NCBI GenBank assembly: GCA_023430245.1
Contig: JAEZBA010000159.1
Coordinates: 1 to 33,546 of the forward strand
DNA: 33,546 bases
Direction of reading: 5' to 3'
Source: Pseudomonadota bacterium
GTDB taxonomy: Bacteria; Pseudomonadota; Alphaproteobacteria; Rhizobiales; Xanthobacteraceae
Shown: positions 15,713-22,701 of the stretch, in pieces
Position numbering within the stretch: the stretch's first letter is position 1
Layout of the letters: every line of letters begins with the position of its first letter
Program-made: the position numbers and the translations under genes
The notes under the pieces: generated by a model
The model's input: the letters and a program-made list of their open reading frames with translations, nothing else
What the model was told of the DNA's origin: nothing
Database searches by the model: none

Positions 15713-17806
15713 GTGATTCGATCATACCGGTTTTTTGCGGCTGCAGCGGCGGTCGCAGGCGCATGTCTCGCAAGCTTTATTCCGGTCGCAAGTGCGCAGG
15801 CGCAGGCTCAATCTACAGCCTGCGACGAGGCAACCGAGATTGCGGTGCTGCCCTCCCCGCTGGCGCCCTGGTCCGGCGCGCCCTTGCGCATCATCGTCGC
15901 CAGCGAAAAGCCGCTCGATGGCGAGCTCTCGCTGGTCGGACCAAACGGAAAGGTCGCGGTGACCTCGCGCGAGCGGCGTGGCGGTCCGCCCTATTTCTGG
16001 CTGGCCGAGGTCGCGTCTCCGGCAGCCGGCAAATGGCAGGCGCAGCTGACCCGCCCCAACGCGCCGGACGCATGCCGCACCGTCACACGCGAAATACCGG
16101 TAGCTGCAAAACAACCGCCGCGGCCTGCAGGCTCGAAGACCAGCGTCTGGCCGATCCGCAATTCGTGGAATCGCGAGACCGAAAATCTCTACTCCGCCTG
16201 GATCGAAAAGCTGTTCGAGGCGCCGCTCGACACCTCGCCGTCCTGGCCGGCGCTGCATGTCGTGCTGCGCGATCCCGCGCGCAACGTGCTGCATAATCAT
16301 CTCGGCCTGCGCGAAGATTCCATCAATCTCTACATCCGGCCGGACTGCGCCGACCTTCCGTATTTCCTGCGCGCCTATTTCGCGTTCAAGATGGGCCTGC
16401 CCTATGGCTATGCGAAATGCACGCGCGGCGGCGGCGGCAACCCGCCACGCTGCCCGGTCTGGTGGAATATCGAGAAGGAAGAACCGCGGCCTGAGGCGCC
16501 GGAGGACATCGTCGCCGCCGAGGACGCACAAGCGTCCGCTGGCGCATCGCGGCCATCCGGGAACCTCTTCGATCTCTTCAAGCCGCAGCAGCCATCCGCG
16601 CAAAAGCCCGACGCCAAGCCGGCACAGCAGAAGACCGCAGTGCGCGCAACGCCGGGCTTTGCCGTCCCGCCGCCGTCCGGCGGTGCTGCACCTGTTGCGA
16701 AACCGGCCGCACCGGTGCGTCCGCCACGGCCGACTTCTCTTGCACTTGGCTTCGGTCACTATATCCAGTTCAGCGTCGCCGACGGCGTGCATTCCGGTGC
16801 AGGACGCACACTTGCGGCCCACGAAGGCTCTGACTTCTACACCGTACCGCTGTCAGAGGATCATCTGCGTCCCGGCACCGTCTATGCCGATCCTTACGGG
16901 CACCTCCTGATCATCGCCAAGCGCGTGCCGCAAACCGAGGGCAATGCCGGCGTATTCCTTGCGGTTGACGCACAGCCCGATGGCACGGTCGCGCGCAAGC
17001 GGTTCTGGCGCGGCAATTTCCTGTTCGCGCAGGATCCTGCGCTCGGCGATCCGGGCTTCAAGCGGTTCCGCCCGATCGTGCGCGACAAGAACGGAAGCCT
17101 GCGCCGTCTCACCGTGGCGGAGATTTCCAAGAACCCGAATTATTCGGACTTCTCGCTGGAGCAGACCAAGCTGTCGGTCGAGAGCTTTTACGACAAGATG
17201 GACGACGTGATGTCGCCCAACCCGCTCGACCCGCTGCGGGCGATGCGGGAGGCCATCACCTCGCTCGACGAGCAGGTGAGAGCCCGCGTCACCTCGGTGG
17301 AGAACGGCCGCAAATATCAGCTCAGCGGCAAGGGCGACGCCTCGATGCCGGACGGTGCGGCGATCTTCGAGACCACCGGCGCATGGGAAGACTTCGCCAC
17401 ACCGTCGCGCGACCTGCGGCTGCTGATCGCAATGGATGTGGTCCGCAATTTTCCGGACCGCGTCGCGCGCCGTCCCGAACGCTATGCGATGCCGAAGGAC
17501 AAGAGCCCCGAGCAGGTGAAAGCCGAATTGCAGGGGGTGCTCGCGCAGGAGCTTGCCGCGCGCAAATTCTCCTATCCGCGCACCGACGGCTCGCAATGGA
17601 CCCTGACGTTGAAGGATGTGATCGACCGCGTTACCGATCTGGAAATGGCCTACAACGTCAACGATTGCGTTGAACTGCGCTGGGGCGCGAAGGAAGGCAG
17701 CGAGGAATTCGCAACCTGCAAGCGGAGAGCCCCGCAGGGCCAGCGCGCCAAGATGACGGAATACCGGCCGTGGTTCAGCGAGCGGCGGCGCCCGCCGCGG
17801 ACCTGA
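15713..17806 (+). CDS. Large secreted protein of unknown function, peptidase-like core
   Basis: This 697-residue exported protein is one I do not recognise. A signal peptide covers residues 1-31 (ASFIPVASAQAQA). Residues about 35-125 look like a beta-sandwich with two cysteines. Residues about 140-250 end in RPDCADLPYFLRAYFAFKMG, with Cys212 at the head of a helix as in NlpC/P60 or transglutaminase-like enzymes. A Pro/Ala-rich linker (about 254-340) follows. Then comes LRPGTVYADPYGHLLIIAKR with His397, and GVFLAVDAQPDG with Asp419. The C-terminal 230 residues are helical and end with Cys652 and Cys670. GTG is the start: AGGAG at 15701-15705 sits 7 nt upstream, and the signal peptide begins there. 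A cysteine hydrolase role is inference only. It converges on the DUF305 gene. Confidence 0.75.
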   Translation: MIRSYRFFAAAAAVAGACLASFIPVASAQAQAQSTACDEATEIAVLPSPLAPWSGAPLRIIVASEKPLDGELSLVGPNGKVAVTSRERRGGPPYFWLAEVASPAAGKWQAQLTRPNAPDACRTVTREIPVAAKQPPRPAGSKTSVWPIRNSWNRETENLYSAWIEKLFEAPLDTSPSWPALHVVLRDPARNVLHNHLGLREDSINLYIRPDCADLPYFLRAYFAFKMGLPYGYAKCTRGGGGNPPRCPVWWNIEKEEPRPEAPEDIVAAEDAQASAGASRPSGNLFDLFKPQQPSAQKPDAKPAQQKTAVRATPGFAVPPPSGGAAPVAKPAAPVRPPRPTSLALGFGHYIQFSVADGVHSGAGRTLAAHEGSDFYTVPLSEDHLRPGTVYADPYGHLLIIAKRVPQTEGNAGVFLAVDAQPDGTVARKRFWRGNFLFAQDPALGDPGFKRFRPIVRDKNGSLRRLTVAEISKNPNYSDFSLEQTKLSVESFYDKMDDVMSPNPLDPLRAMREAITSLDEQVRARVTSVENGRKYQLSGKGDASMPDGAAIFETTGAWEDFATPSRDLRLLIAMDVVRNFPDRVARRPERYAMPKDKSPEQVKAELQGVLAQELAARKFSYPRTDGSQWTLTLKDVIDRVTDLEMAYNVNDCVELRWGAKEGSEEFATCKRRAPQGQRAKMTEYRPWFSERRRPPRT

Positions 17807-17851
17807 GGCATGCCGGCGCGGCAGCCCGCCTCACACGCGCTCACGGAATCC

Positions 17852-18346
17852 TCACCGCGCCGGATTTCGCGGTGACAGCACCGGGGCGCTGTCGGGTGCC
17901 GGATTGCGGTCCAGATCAGCGATGAGTTGCTTCATCTCGGCGATTTCGCGAACCTGCGCTTCGATGATCTGATCGGCGAGCGTTCTTACTCTCGGATCGC
18001 GAATATTGGCCCGCTCGCTGGTCAGCACCGCGATCGAATGATGCGGGATCATCGCCTTCATGTAGGCCACGTCGCCGACCGTGTCCTGGCTGCGAACAAG
18101 ATACAGCGCGGCGGCAAAGACAACGGCGGCGGCGATTACTATGCCAGCATTGACGGCACGATTCCGGTACATGCCCCACATAAAGCCGAGCATAATGGCG
18201 GCCATCGCCGCGCCCATGACCAGCGCCATCCAGGTCCGCGTCTGGCTATACCAGACATGATCGAGGGCATAAGTGTTGAGATACATCAGCCCGAACATCA
18301 CCACGGTCGAGACCGCGATCATCGCCGCAAATTTCGCGTAGGACAT
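17852..18346 (-). CDS. DUF305 membrane protein
   Basis: This 164-residue inner membrane protein has three hydrophobic helices (about residues 5-25, 38-58 and 67-85) and a periplasmic DUF305 four-helix-type domain. The domain is recognised by YMKAMIPHHSIAVLTSERA and VRTLADQIIEAQVREIAEMKQLI. The MxPHH pair and following acidic helix are conserved in DUF305, a ferritin-like fold suspected of metal (copper) handling; the exact role is unproven. Starts at 18352 and 18346 are both possible. The latter is chosen because GGAG lies 7 nt before it. It follows the universal stress protein gene by 115 nt on the same strand, so both may share the FNR/FixK-type promoter. A CACCGCG/CGCGGTG hairpin (17853-17874) overlaps its stop codon. 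Confidence 0.87.
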   Translation of the reverse strand: MSYAKFAAMIAVSTVVMFGLMYLNTYALDHVWYSQTRTWMALVMGAAMAAIMLGFMWGMYRNRAVNAGIVIAAAVVFAAALYLVRSQDTVGDVAYMKAMIPHHSIAVLTSERANIRDPRVRTLADQIIEAQVREIAEMKQLIADLDRNPAPDSAPVLSPRNPAR

Positions 18347-18461
18347 GGTCATTCTCCATGTCGCTACAATGAGGACCGGGAGGTGAGGTTCCCGGAATGC
18401 GCCGTTATGCACCGAGGTTCTGGACTGACGCGGTCAGAACCGCACCGAACCCTGCCTGATT

Positions 18462-19319
18462 TTATCGACGCGGCGGCACGGCCAGGATATCGACATCGAG
18501 ATTGCGCAGCACCTGTTCGGCAACGCTGCCGATCAGCAATTTGACGATGCCCGAGCGCCCGTGCGTGCCGATCACCACAAGATCGGAACCGGTCTCGTTC
18601 ACCGCCCGCGAAATCACCGCCGGCGCATCGCCCTCCTCGATCCGGTATGACCACTGAGCGTTGCCGAGGCCCTGCTCCTTCAGGAATGCGAAGAGGGCTT
18701 CGCTGGCCACGTGGCGCTCGCTGGCAATGTAATCGTCGATCTGATCGCGTCGGGCATTCGCGACGTAAAGCTTTCCTGCCGCCACAGCGATGAAGGCATG
18801 CACGACCGTCAGACTTCTATCATTTACCAGCCCGAGGCCTATCGCCGTTTTCAGCGCGTGAGCGGACGGCTCGGACATATCGATGCCGGCCATTACGGAA
18901 CGATAAGGCTGCCCGGGATCCGCATTGACCATCAAGACCGGATAGGGCCCGGCGCGAATGACGCGCTCGATCGTGGTGCCGACGAAGATGTCGCGCAGGA
19001 TCTGTTTGCGGTGCGAGCCCATTACGATGAGGTCGGCACTCGCCGTCTCCGCGGCACGAAGGATGCCGTCGAAAGGCTCTCCCATCGTCAGCAACGCCCG
19101 GCAAGGCAGGCCGCGCAGCTCGTCCAGCGTTTCAATCTGCTCGTCCAGGAACTTGCCCGCTTCCCGCTGTTCGGACGCCACCATCGCGGCCGGCTGGTCG
19201 TCGTCGACCACATGGACCAGCGTCAGTTCGGCGCCAATCTGGCGCGCCAGTTGCCCCGCGCGCCGGAACGCACGTTGCGATCGGGTCGAAAAGTCGGTTG
19301 CGGCGACGATGTTTGGCAT
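18462..19319 (-). CDS. Tandem universal stress protein (two UspA domains)
   Basis: This 285-residue cytoplasmic protein is made of two UspA domains (about 1-140 and 145-285). The second domain has the full ATP-binding motif G-2x-G-9x-G-S (GTHGRSGIVKLLIGS). In the first, the second glycine is replaced (MGSHRKQILRDIFVGT), so it probably does not bind ATP in the usual way. Tandem USPs in Alphaproteobacteria are frequently induced by low oxygen. A GAGGAG sits 3 nt before the ATG. A TTGAT-N4-ATCAG site centred 56 nt upstream of the start codon suggests control by an FNR/FixK regulator. The DUF305 gene follows on the same strand. Confidence 0.92.
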   Translation of the reverse strand: MPNIVAATDFSTRSQRAFRRAGQLARQIGAELTLVHVVDDDQPAAMVASEQREAGKFLDEQIETLDELRGLPCRALLTMGEPFDGILRAAETASADLIVMGSHRKQILRDIFVGTTIERVIRAGPYPVLMVNADPGQPYRSVMAGIDMSEPSAHALKTAIGLGLVNDRSLTVVHAFIAVAAGKLYVANARRDQIDDYIASERHVASEALFAFLKEQGLGNAQWSYRIEEGDAPAVISRAVNETGSDLVVIGTHGRSGIVKLLIGSVAEQVLRNLDVDILAVPPRR

Positions 19320-19368
19320 ACGCTCCTCTTCAGCAGCTTAGTGTTTGGCGCTCGGAGGAGTTTACTCC

Positions 19369-19382
19369 CTGATCTGGATCAA
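19369..19382 (-). promoter_or_regulatory. FNR/FixK-type binding site upstream of USP-DUF305
   Basis: Read on the minus strand, TTGATCCAGATCAG matches 9 of 10 positions of the FNR/FixK/Anr consensus TTGAT-N4-ATCAA. If the protein acts from -41.5, transcription would start about 15 nt before the USP ATG. That leaves just enough room for the GAGGAG ribosome site. A good -10 box is not obvious (CACTAA near the expected place). The rest of the 19383-19608 gap shows no gene I can support. Confidence 0.65.
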
Positions 19383-19608
19383 TGGTGCTGCACGTTGCCG
19401 CGGCTGGCGATGGCCGGGAGCAGAAGAGGAAGAGAATGTCCGGGCCGGTTACGCTCGCTATCGGCCCAAATTCCTTCGGAATGGCGCCAACAGCGGCCAC
19501 TCCGGCGTCGCGTTGTCGCGCGTCCGTCCGATTCTAACCGCGAACATCCGTTCGACTGTCCCGGAAAGATGCATGTGGACCCCGAGGCGGGCCCACATGC
19601 GTTTGTCC

Positions 19609-20583
19609 TCAAGACTTGATGAACGCGAGCAGATCGGCGTTGATCGTGTCGGCATGAGTGGTCGGCATGCCGTGCGGCAGATCCTTGTAGGTCTTCAGCG
19701 TGCCGTTCTTCAGAAGCTTGGCCGACAGCGGTCCGGCCGCGCCATAGGGCACGATCTGATCGTCCTCGCTGTGCATCACCAGCACCGGGACGGAGATCTT
19801 TTTCAGATCGTCGGTAAAGTCGGTTTGCGAGAAGGCGACGACACCGTCGTAATGCGCCTTCGCACTTCCCATCATGCCCTGACGCCACCAATTCGCGATG
19901 TTGGCTTCCGAGGGCTTGGCGCCAGGCCGGTTGTAGCCGTAGAAGGGTCCTTCCGGCAGAGCCCGATAGAAGGCCGAGCGGTTTGCCGCGAGTTGAGCCT
20001 GCAATCCATCGAACACCTCTTTCGGCAGGCCATTGGGATTTGCCGGTGTTTTCACCATGATCGGCGGCACCGCGTTGATCAGGACAGCCTTCGCGACCCG
20101 GCCCTCACCATGCCGCGCCACATAGCGCGTCACTTCACCACCACCGGTAGAATGACCGATGTGAACTGCATTTCTCAGATCGAGATACGAGGTCAGCGCA
20201 GCGAGATCGGCGGCGTAGTGATCCATGTCGTGGCCATCGCTGACCTGGCTGGACCGGCCATGGCCACGACGATCATGCGCAATGACGCGAAAGCCCTTTC
20301 CGGCAAAGAACAGCATCTGGGTGTCCCAGTCATCGGCCGATAGCGGCCAGCCGTGGCTAAACACGAGCGGCTGTCCTTGGCCCCAGTCCTTGTAGAAAAT
20401 CTCGACGCCGTCCTTGGTTGTGATTGTGCTCATCGTGATCGGTCCTGTGCTGGCTTGAGAGGTGAGAGTGCCCGGATTCGCCTGCGCGAAAGTCGGGAGC
20501 GGCAATCCGGCGGCTGTTGCCACCAGACCGCCCAAGATGACGTCGCGGCGGGAGGCTTCAGTGCGCTGTATGCTGTCGTTCAT
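19609..20583 (-). CDS. Alpha/beta hydrolase with Tat signal, chloroperoxidase/esterase-like
   Basis: This 324-residue hydrolase resembles the cofactor-free 'non-heme chloroperoxidase' esterases. A twin-arginine signal (SRRDVILGGL, cleaved after about residue 35, TFAQA) sends it to the periplasm, which is unusual because most relatives are cytoplasmic. The catalytic triad is visible as Ser145 (GHSTGGG), Asp274 or Asp275 (MHSEDDQIVP) and His304 (LPHGM). The oxyanion region is FSHGWPLSADDW. The natural reaction is probably ester or lactone hydrolysis; halogenation activity in this family is a side reaction. The ATG has AGGA 7 nt before it. It lies 42 nt after the NmrA-like gene on the same strand, within the cluster divergent from the winged-helix regulator. 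An internal MSTITTKDGVEIFYKDW (residue 51) would give the cytoplasmic-length form. Confidence 0.9.
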   Translation of the reverse strand: MNDSIQRTEASRRDVILGGLVATAAGLPLPTFAQANPGTLTSQASTGPITMSTITTKDGVEIFYKDWGQGQPLVFSHGWPLSADDWDTQMLFFAGKGFRVIAHDRRGHGRSSQVSDGHDMDHYAADLAALTSYLDLRNAVHIGHSTGGGEVTRYVARHGEGRVAKAVLINAVPPIMVKTPANPNGLPKEVFDGLQAQLAANRSAFYRALPEGPFYGYNRPGAKPSEANIANWWRQGMMGSAKAHYDGVVAFSQTDFTDDLKKISVPVLVMHSEDDQIVPYGAAGPLSAKLLKNGTLKTYKDLPHGMPTTHADTINADLLAFIKS

Positions 20584-20625
20584 CGGCTCATCCTGACGAT
20601 ATTGCTTTCGGGGTTTTGCGCCGCA

Positions 20626-21381
20626 TCACATCTGTTTCGCCGAACTGCGCAGCCACTCGTCGAAGTGGATGGTGCCTATGCGCGGATTTTTGCCGGGCGT
20701 GAGGGACTGATCGTTCAGTTCGGTACCGAAATAGCGCGCGTGGACATCCGCAACGATGTGACGTGGATCGCCGATTGCGCGCAGATAGCGTCCGACAAAT
20801 TCGTCGAGCGCGATGCGCTCGGGTCCGGCAATCTCGATCGTGCCGTTTTCGGGTGAACCAAGCGCGACATCGGCCATGGCATCGGCCACGTCATCGGAAG
20901 CAATCGGCTGCAGATGAGCCGGCGACAGGTGAATTGCCTGTCCCTTGGTTCCTGCTTGCGCAATGCCGCCGACGAATTCAAAGAACTGCGTCGAGCGGAC
21001 GATCGTGTACGGAATTTTCGAGTCCCGGATCAGGCTTTCCTGCGCGAGTTTCGCCCGGAGATAGCCGCTGTCGGGAAGGCGATCACTGCCGACGACCGAT
21101 AGCGCTACATGATGCTTGACGCCGGCGACCGCTTCGGCGGCCAGCAGGTTGCGGCCCGATGTCTGGAAGAATTCAAGAACAGCCTTGTCCTCGAACGATG
21201 GCGAGTTCGCCACATCCACGACAACCTGAGCGCCGGAGAGCGCCTCGGCCAAGCCTTCGCGGGTGATGGTGTTGATGCCGGACGCCGGCGAGGCCGCCAC
21301 AACCTCGTGGCCCTTGTCTCGGAGCCTGTTCACAAGCTTGGATCCAATGAGGCCGGAGCCCCCGATCACAACAATCTTCAT
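20626..21381 (-). CDS. NmrA-like/atypical SDR NAD(P)-binding protein
   Basis: This 251-residue Rossmann-fold protein opens with MKIVVIGGSGLIGSKLV, whose GGSGLIG is the dinucleotide-binding glycine motif. It continues in the NmrA/atypical short-chain dehydrogenase pattern: VVDVANSPSFED, HHVALSVVGSDRLPDSGYLRAK and PYTIVRSTQFFEF. The Tyr-x-x-x-Lys of active dehydrogenases survives as YLRAK, so catalysis is possible, though many relatives act as redox sensors or epimerase-like enzymes. The ATG at 21381 has GAGG 8 nt before it. Eleven further upstream codons are open but unlikely to be used. The gene is followed by the Tat hydrolase (42 nt) and preceded by three hairpins and the MBL gene. Confidence 0.88.
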   Translation of the reverse strand: MKIVVIGGSGLIGSKLVNRLRDKGHEVVAASPASGINTITREGLAEALSGAQVVVDVANSPSFEDKAVLEFFQTSGRNLLAAEAVAGVKHHVALSVVGSDRLPDSGYLRAKLAQESLIRDSKIPYTIVRSTQFFEFVGGIAQAGTKGQAIHLSPAHLQPIASDDVADAMADVALGSPENGTIEIAGPERIALDEFVGRYLRAIGDPRHIVADVHARYFGTELNDQSLTPGKNPRIGTIHFDEWLRSSAKQM

Positions 21382-21402
21382 CGATTTTTCCTCGTTCGGT
21401 GT

Positions 21403-21490
21403 CGTCGACGCCATCGCGTCGACGTGCGAGCACGCACGCTCGCAGGCGTCGCGCCCCTCCTGCTGGCGCCTTCAGAATTGAAGGCGCCAG
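21403..21490. promoter_or_regulatory. Array of three perfect stem-loops between MBL and NmrA-like genes
   Basis: Three perfect inverted repeats follow one another in the 157-nt gap. The first is CGTCGACG...CGTCGACG (21403-21424, 8-bp arms). The second is TGCGAGC-ACGCAC-GCTCGCA (21425-21444, 7-bp arms). The third is CTGGCGCCTTC-AGAATT-GAAGGCGCCAG (21463-21490, 11-bp arms). The last could stop or pause transcription coming from the MBL gene; on the minus strand no T-run follows it. The other two would lie in the leader of the NmrA-like gene, the first ending 22 nt before its start codon. Confidence 0.6.
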
Positions 21491-21538
21491 TTGTTCAAAC
21501 ACAGCGGTGGTATGGTTCGGCCTTAAGCGAGCACGCGA

Positions 21539-22456
21539 TCAGTAGTCCCAGAAGACCGGCACCCAACGAAAAGCGTCGCCGTCGACCGCCACATGGCCGA
21601 CGGATGGGAATGGCAGGTGGGTGGCCACCAGCATCTCGCCGGTCTCAGCCAGCTCCCGTAATAGACGGGTCCGCACGCGCACCGCTTCCTCTGGGTCGTG
21701 TTCAAAACCGTTGAACCAGTCCGGGTGCTCGAACCCGACTGCGAACACGGCATCGCCGGCGAACATGAGGCGGTCGCCGCCGGAGGACACCCGCACGACG
21801 CTGTGCCCGGGCGTATGGCCTCCGGTTCTCTGCACCACAACGCCCGGCGCAACCTCGTAGTTTTCCTCGAATGTCCGCAGTTGGCTCCGATACTCCTTCA
21901 CGAACCGCTTGGCGGTGGCGCGAAGTGCGTCGGGGAACCCGGCCGGCATATTGACCCGGCTGAAGTCCGGCGCCTCCCAGAACCTGACCTCGGCGGCAGC
22001 CACGTGAATCCGCAGGTCCGGACGCAACCGCTCCTTCACACCGTCGACCACCAGCCCGCCAATGTGGTCCATGTGCATGTGGGTTAGCACGATGTCGGTC
22101 ACCGCGGACATATCGATGCCGGCGGACTCCAGACGTCTGATCAGTTGCCCGGCTCGTGGCAGGTTGAGGTTGGGATCCAACCCCAGGCCAGCGTCGATAA
22201 GGATGGTCCGACCTCCGCTGCGAACCATGACCGCATTCAGCGCCCAATCGAACGCCTCCGGCGGTAGGAACATGTCCTTCAGCCAGGCCGCGCGGACATT
22301 TGGATCGATATTGTGTCCCAGCATCTTGGTGGGCAGCGGAAGCACGCCGTCGCTGACCACCAGCACTTCGATATCGCCGACCTTCACCGCGTAGCGCGAT
22401 GGAACCAACTCTTCGGCCAGCGACCTTACGGGAAGCGGGGTAATGTTCAGGTTCAT
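21539..22456 (-). CDS. MBL-fold metallo-hydrolase (lactonase/organophosphate hydrolase-like)
   Basis: This 305-residue hydrolase has a complete dinuclear metal site: His126, His128, Asp130 and His131 (LTHMHMDH), His218 (GGHTPGH), Asp235 (FAGDAVF) and His280 (VATHLPFPSVGH). The N-terminal IEVLVVSDGVLPLPTKMLG and the long insert before the core (WALNAVMVRSGGRTILIDAG) place it near the AttM/AiiA lactonase and methyl-parathion-hydrolase-like branch. The true substrate is unknown. No signal peptide is seen. The frame is open 57 codons upstream, but the ATG at 22456 has AGGAG 7 nt before it. It is transcribed away from the winged-helix regulator across a 245-nt spacer, an arrangement typical of a regulator and its target. 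Confidence 0.88.
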   Translation of the reverse strand: MNLNITPLPVRSLAEELVPSRYAVKVGDIEVLVVSDGVLPLPTKMLGHNIDPNVRAAWLKDMFLPPEAFDWALNAVMVRSGGRTILIDAGLGLDPNLNLPRAGQLIRRLESAGIDMSAVTDIVLTHMHMDHIGGLVVDGVKERLRPDLRIHVAAAEVRFWEAPDFSRVNMPAGFPDALRATAKRFVKEYRSQLRTFEENYEVAPGVVVQRTGGHTPGHSVVRVSSGGDRLMFAGDAVFAVGFEHPDWFNGFEHDPEEAVRVRTRLLRELAETGEMLVATHLPFPSVGHVAVDGDAFRWVPVFWDY

Positions 22457-22701
22457 GTCTGTCTCCTGCTGACCGGCTTCGTTACCCGGCCCGTGTTCGG
22501 CTGCGATGGCCTGGTTGTGCCTTTCACCGGGCTGAAAGACTTTGCGGCGATCTTGTCGCTGGCTTGGATTTCCCTTGGTAATTCGTCCAAGCGGGCAAAT
22601 CTTTCGGCGTCCTCGGCGATCGCACATCGATGATCTCCGTCAATCGACCTGTGCTACCAATGGCTTACCCAAGCGACCGGACAGAAGGATTCAGGAGCGT
22701 C

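Noticed and set aside
18416..18441. GGTTCTG/CAGAACC inverted repeat between USP and DUF305 as a terminator
   Set aside because: The stem is only 7 bp with a 12-nt loop, and no T-run follows on the minus strand.
19379..19608. Possible small gene between the USP and Tat-hydrolase genes
   Set aside because: Frames on both strands exist, but none has a ribosome site, domain or sensible composition; the minus frame only continues out of the hydrolase region in another phase.
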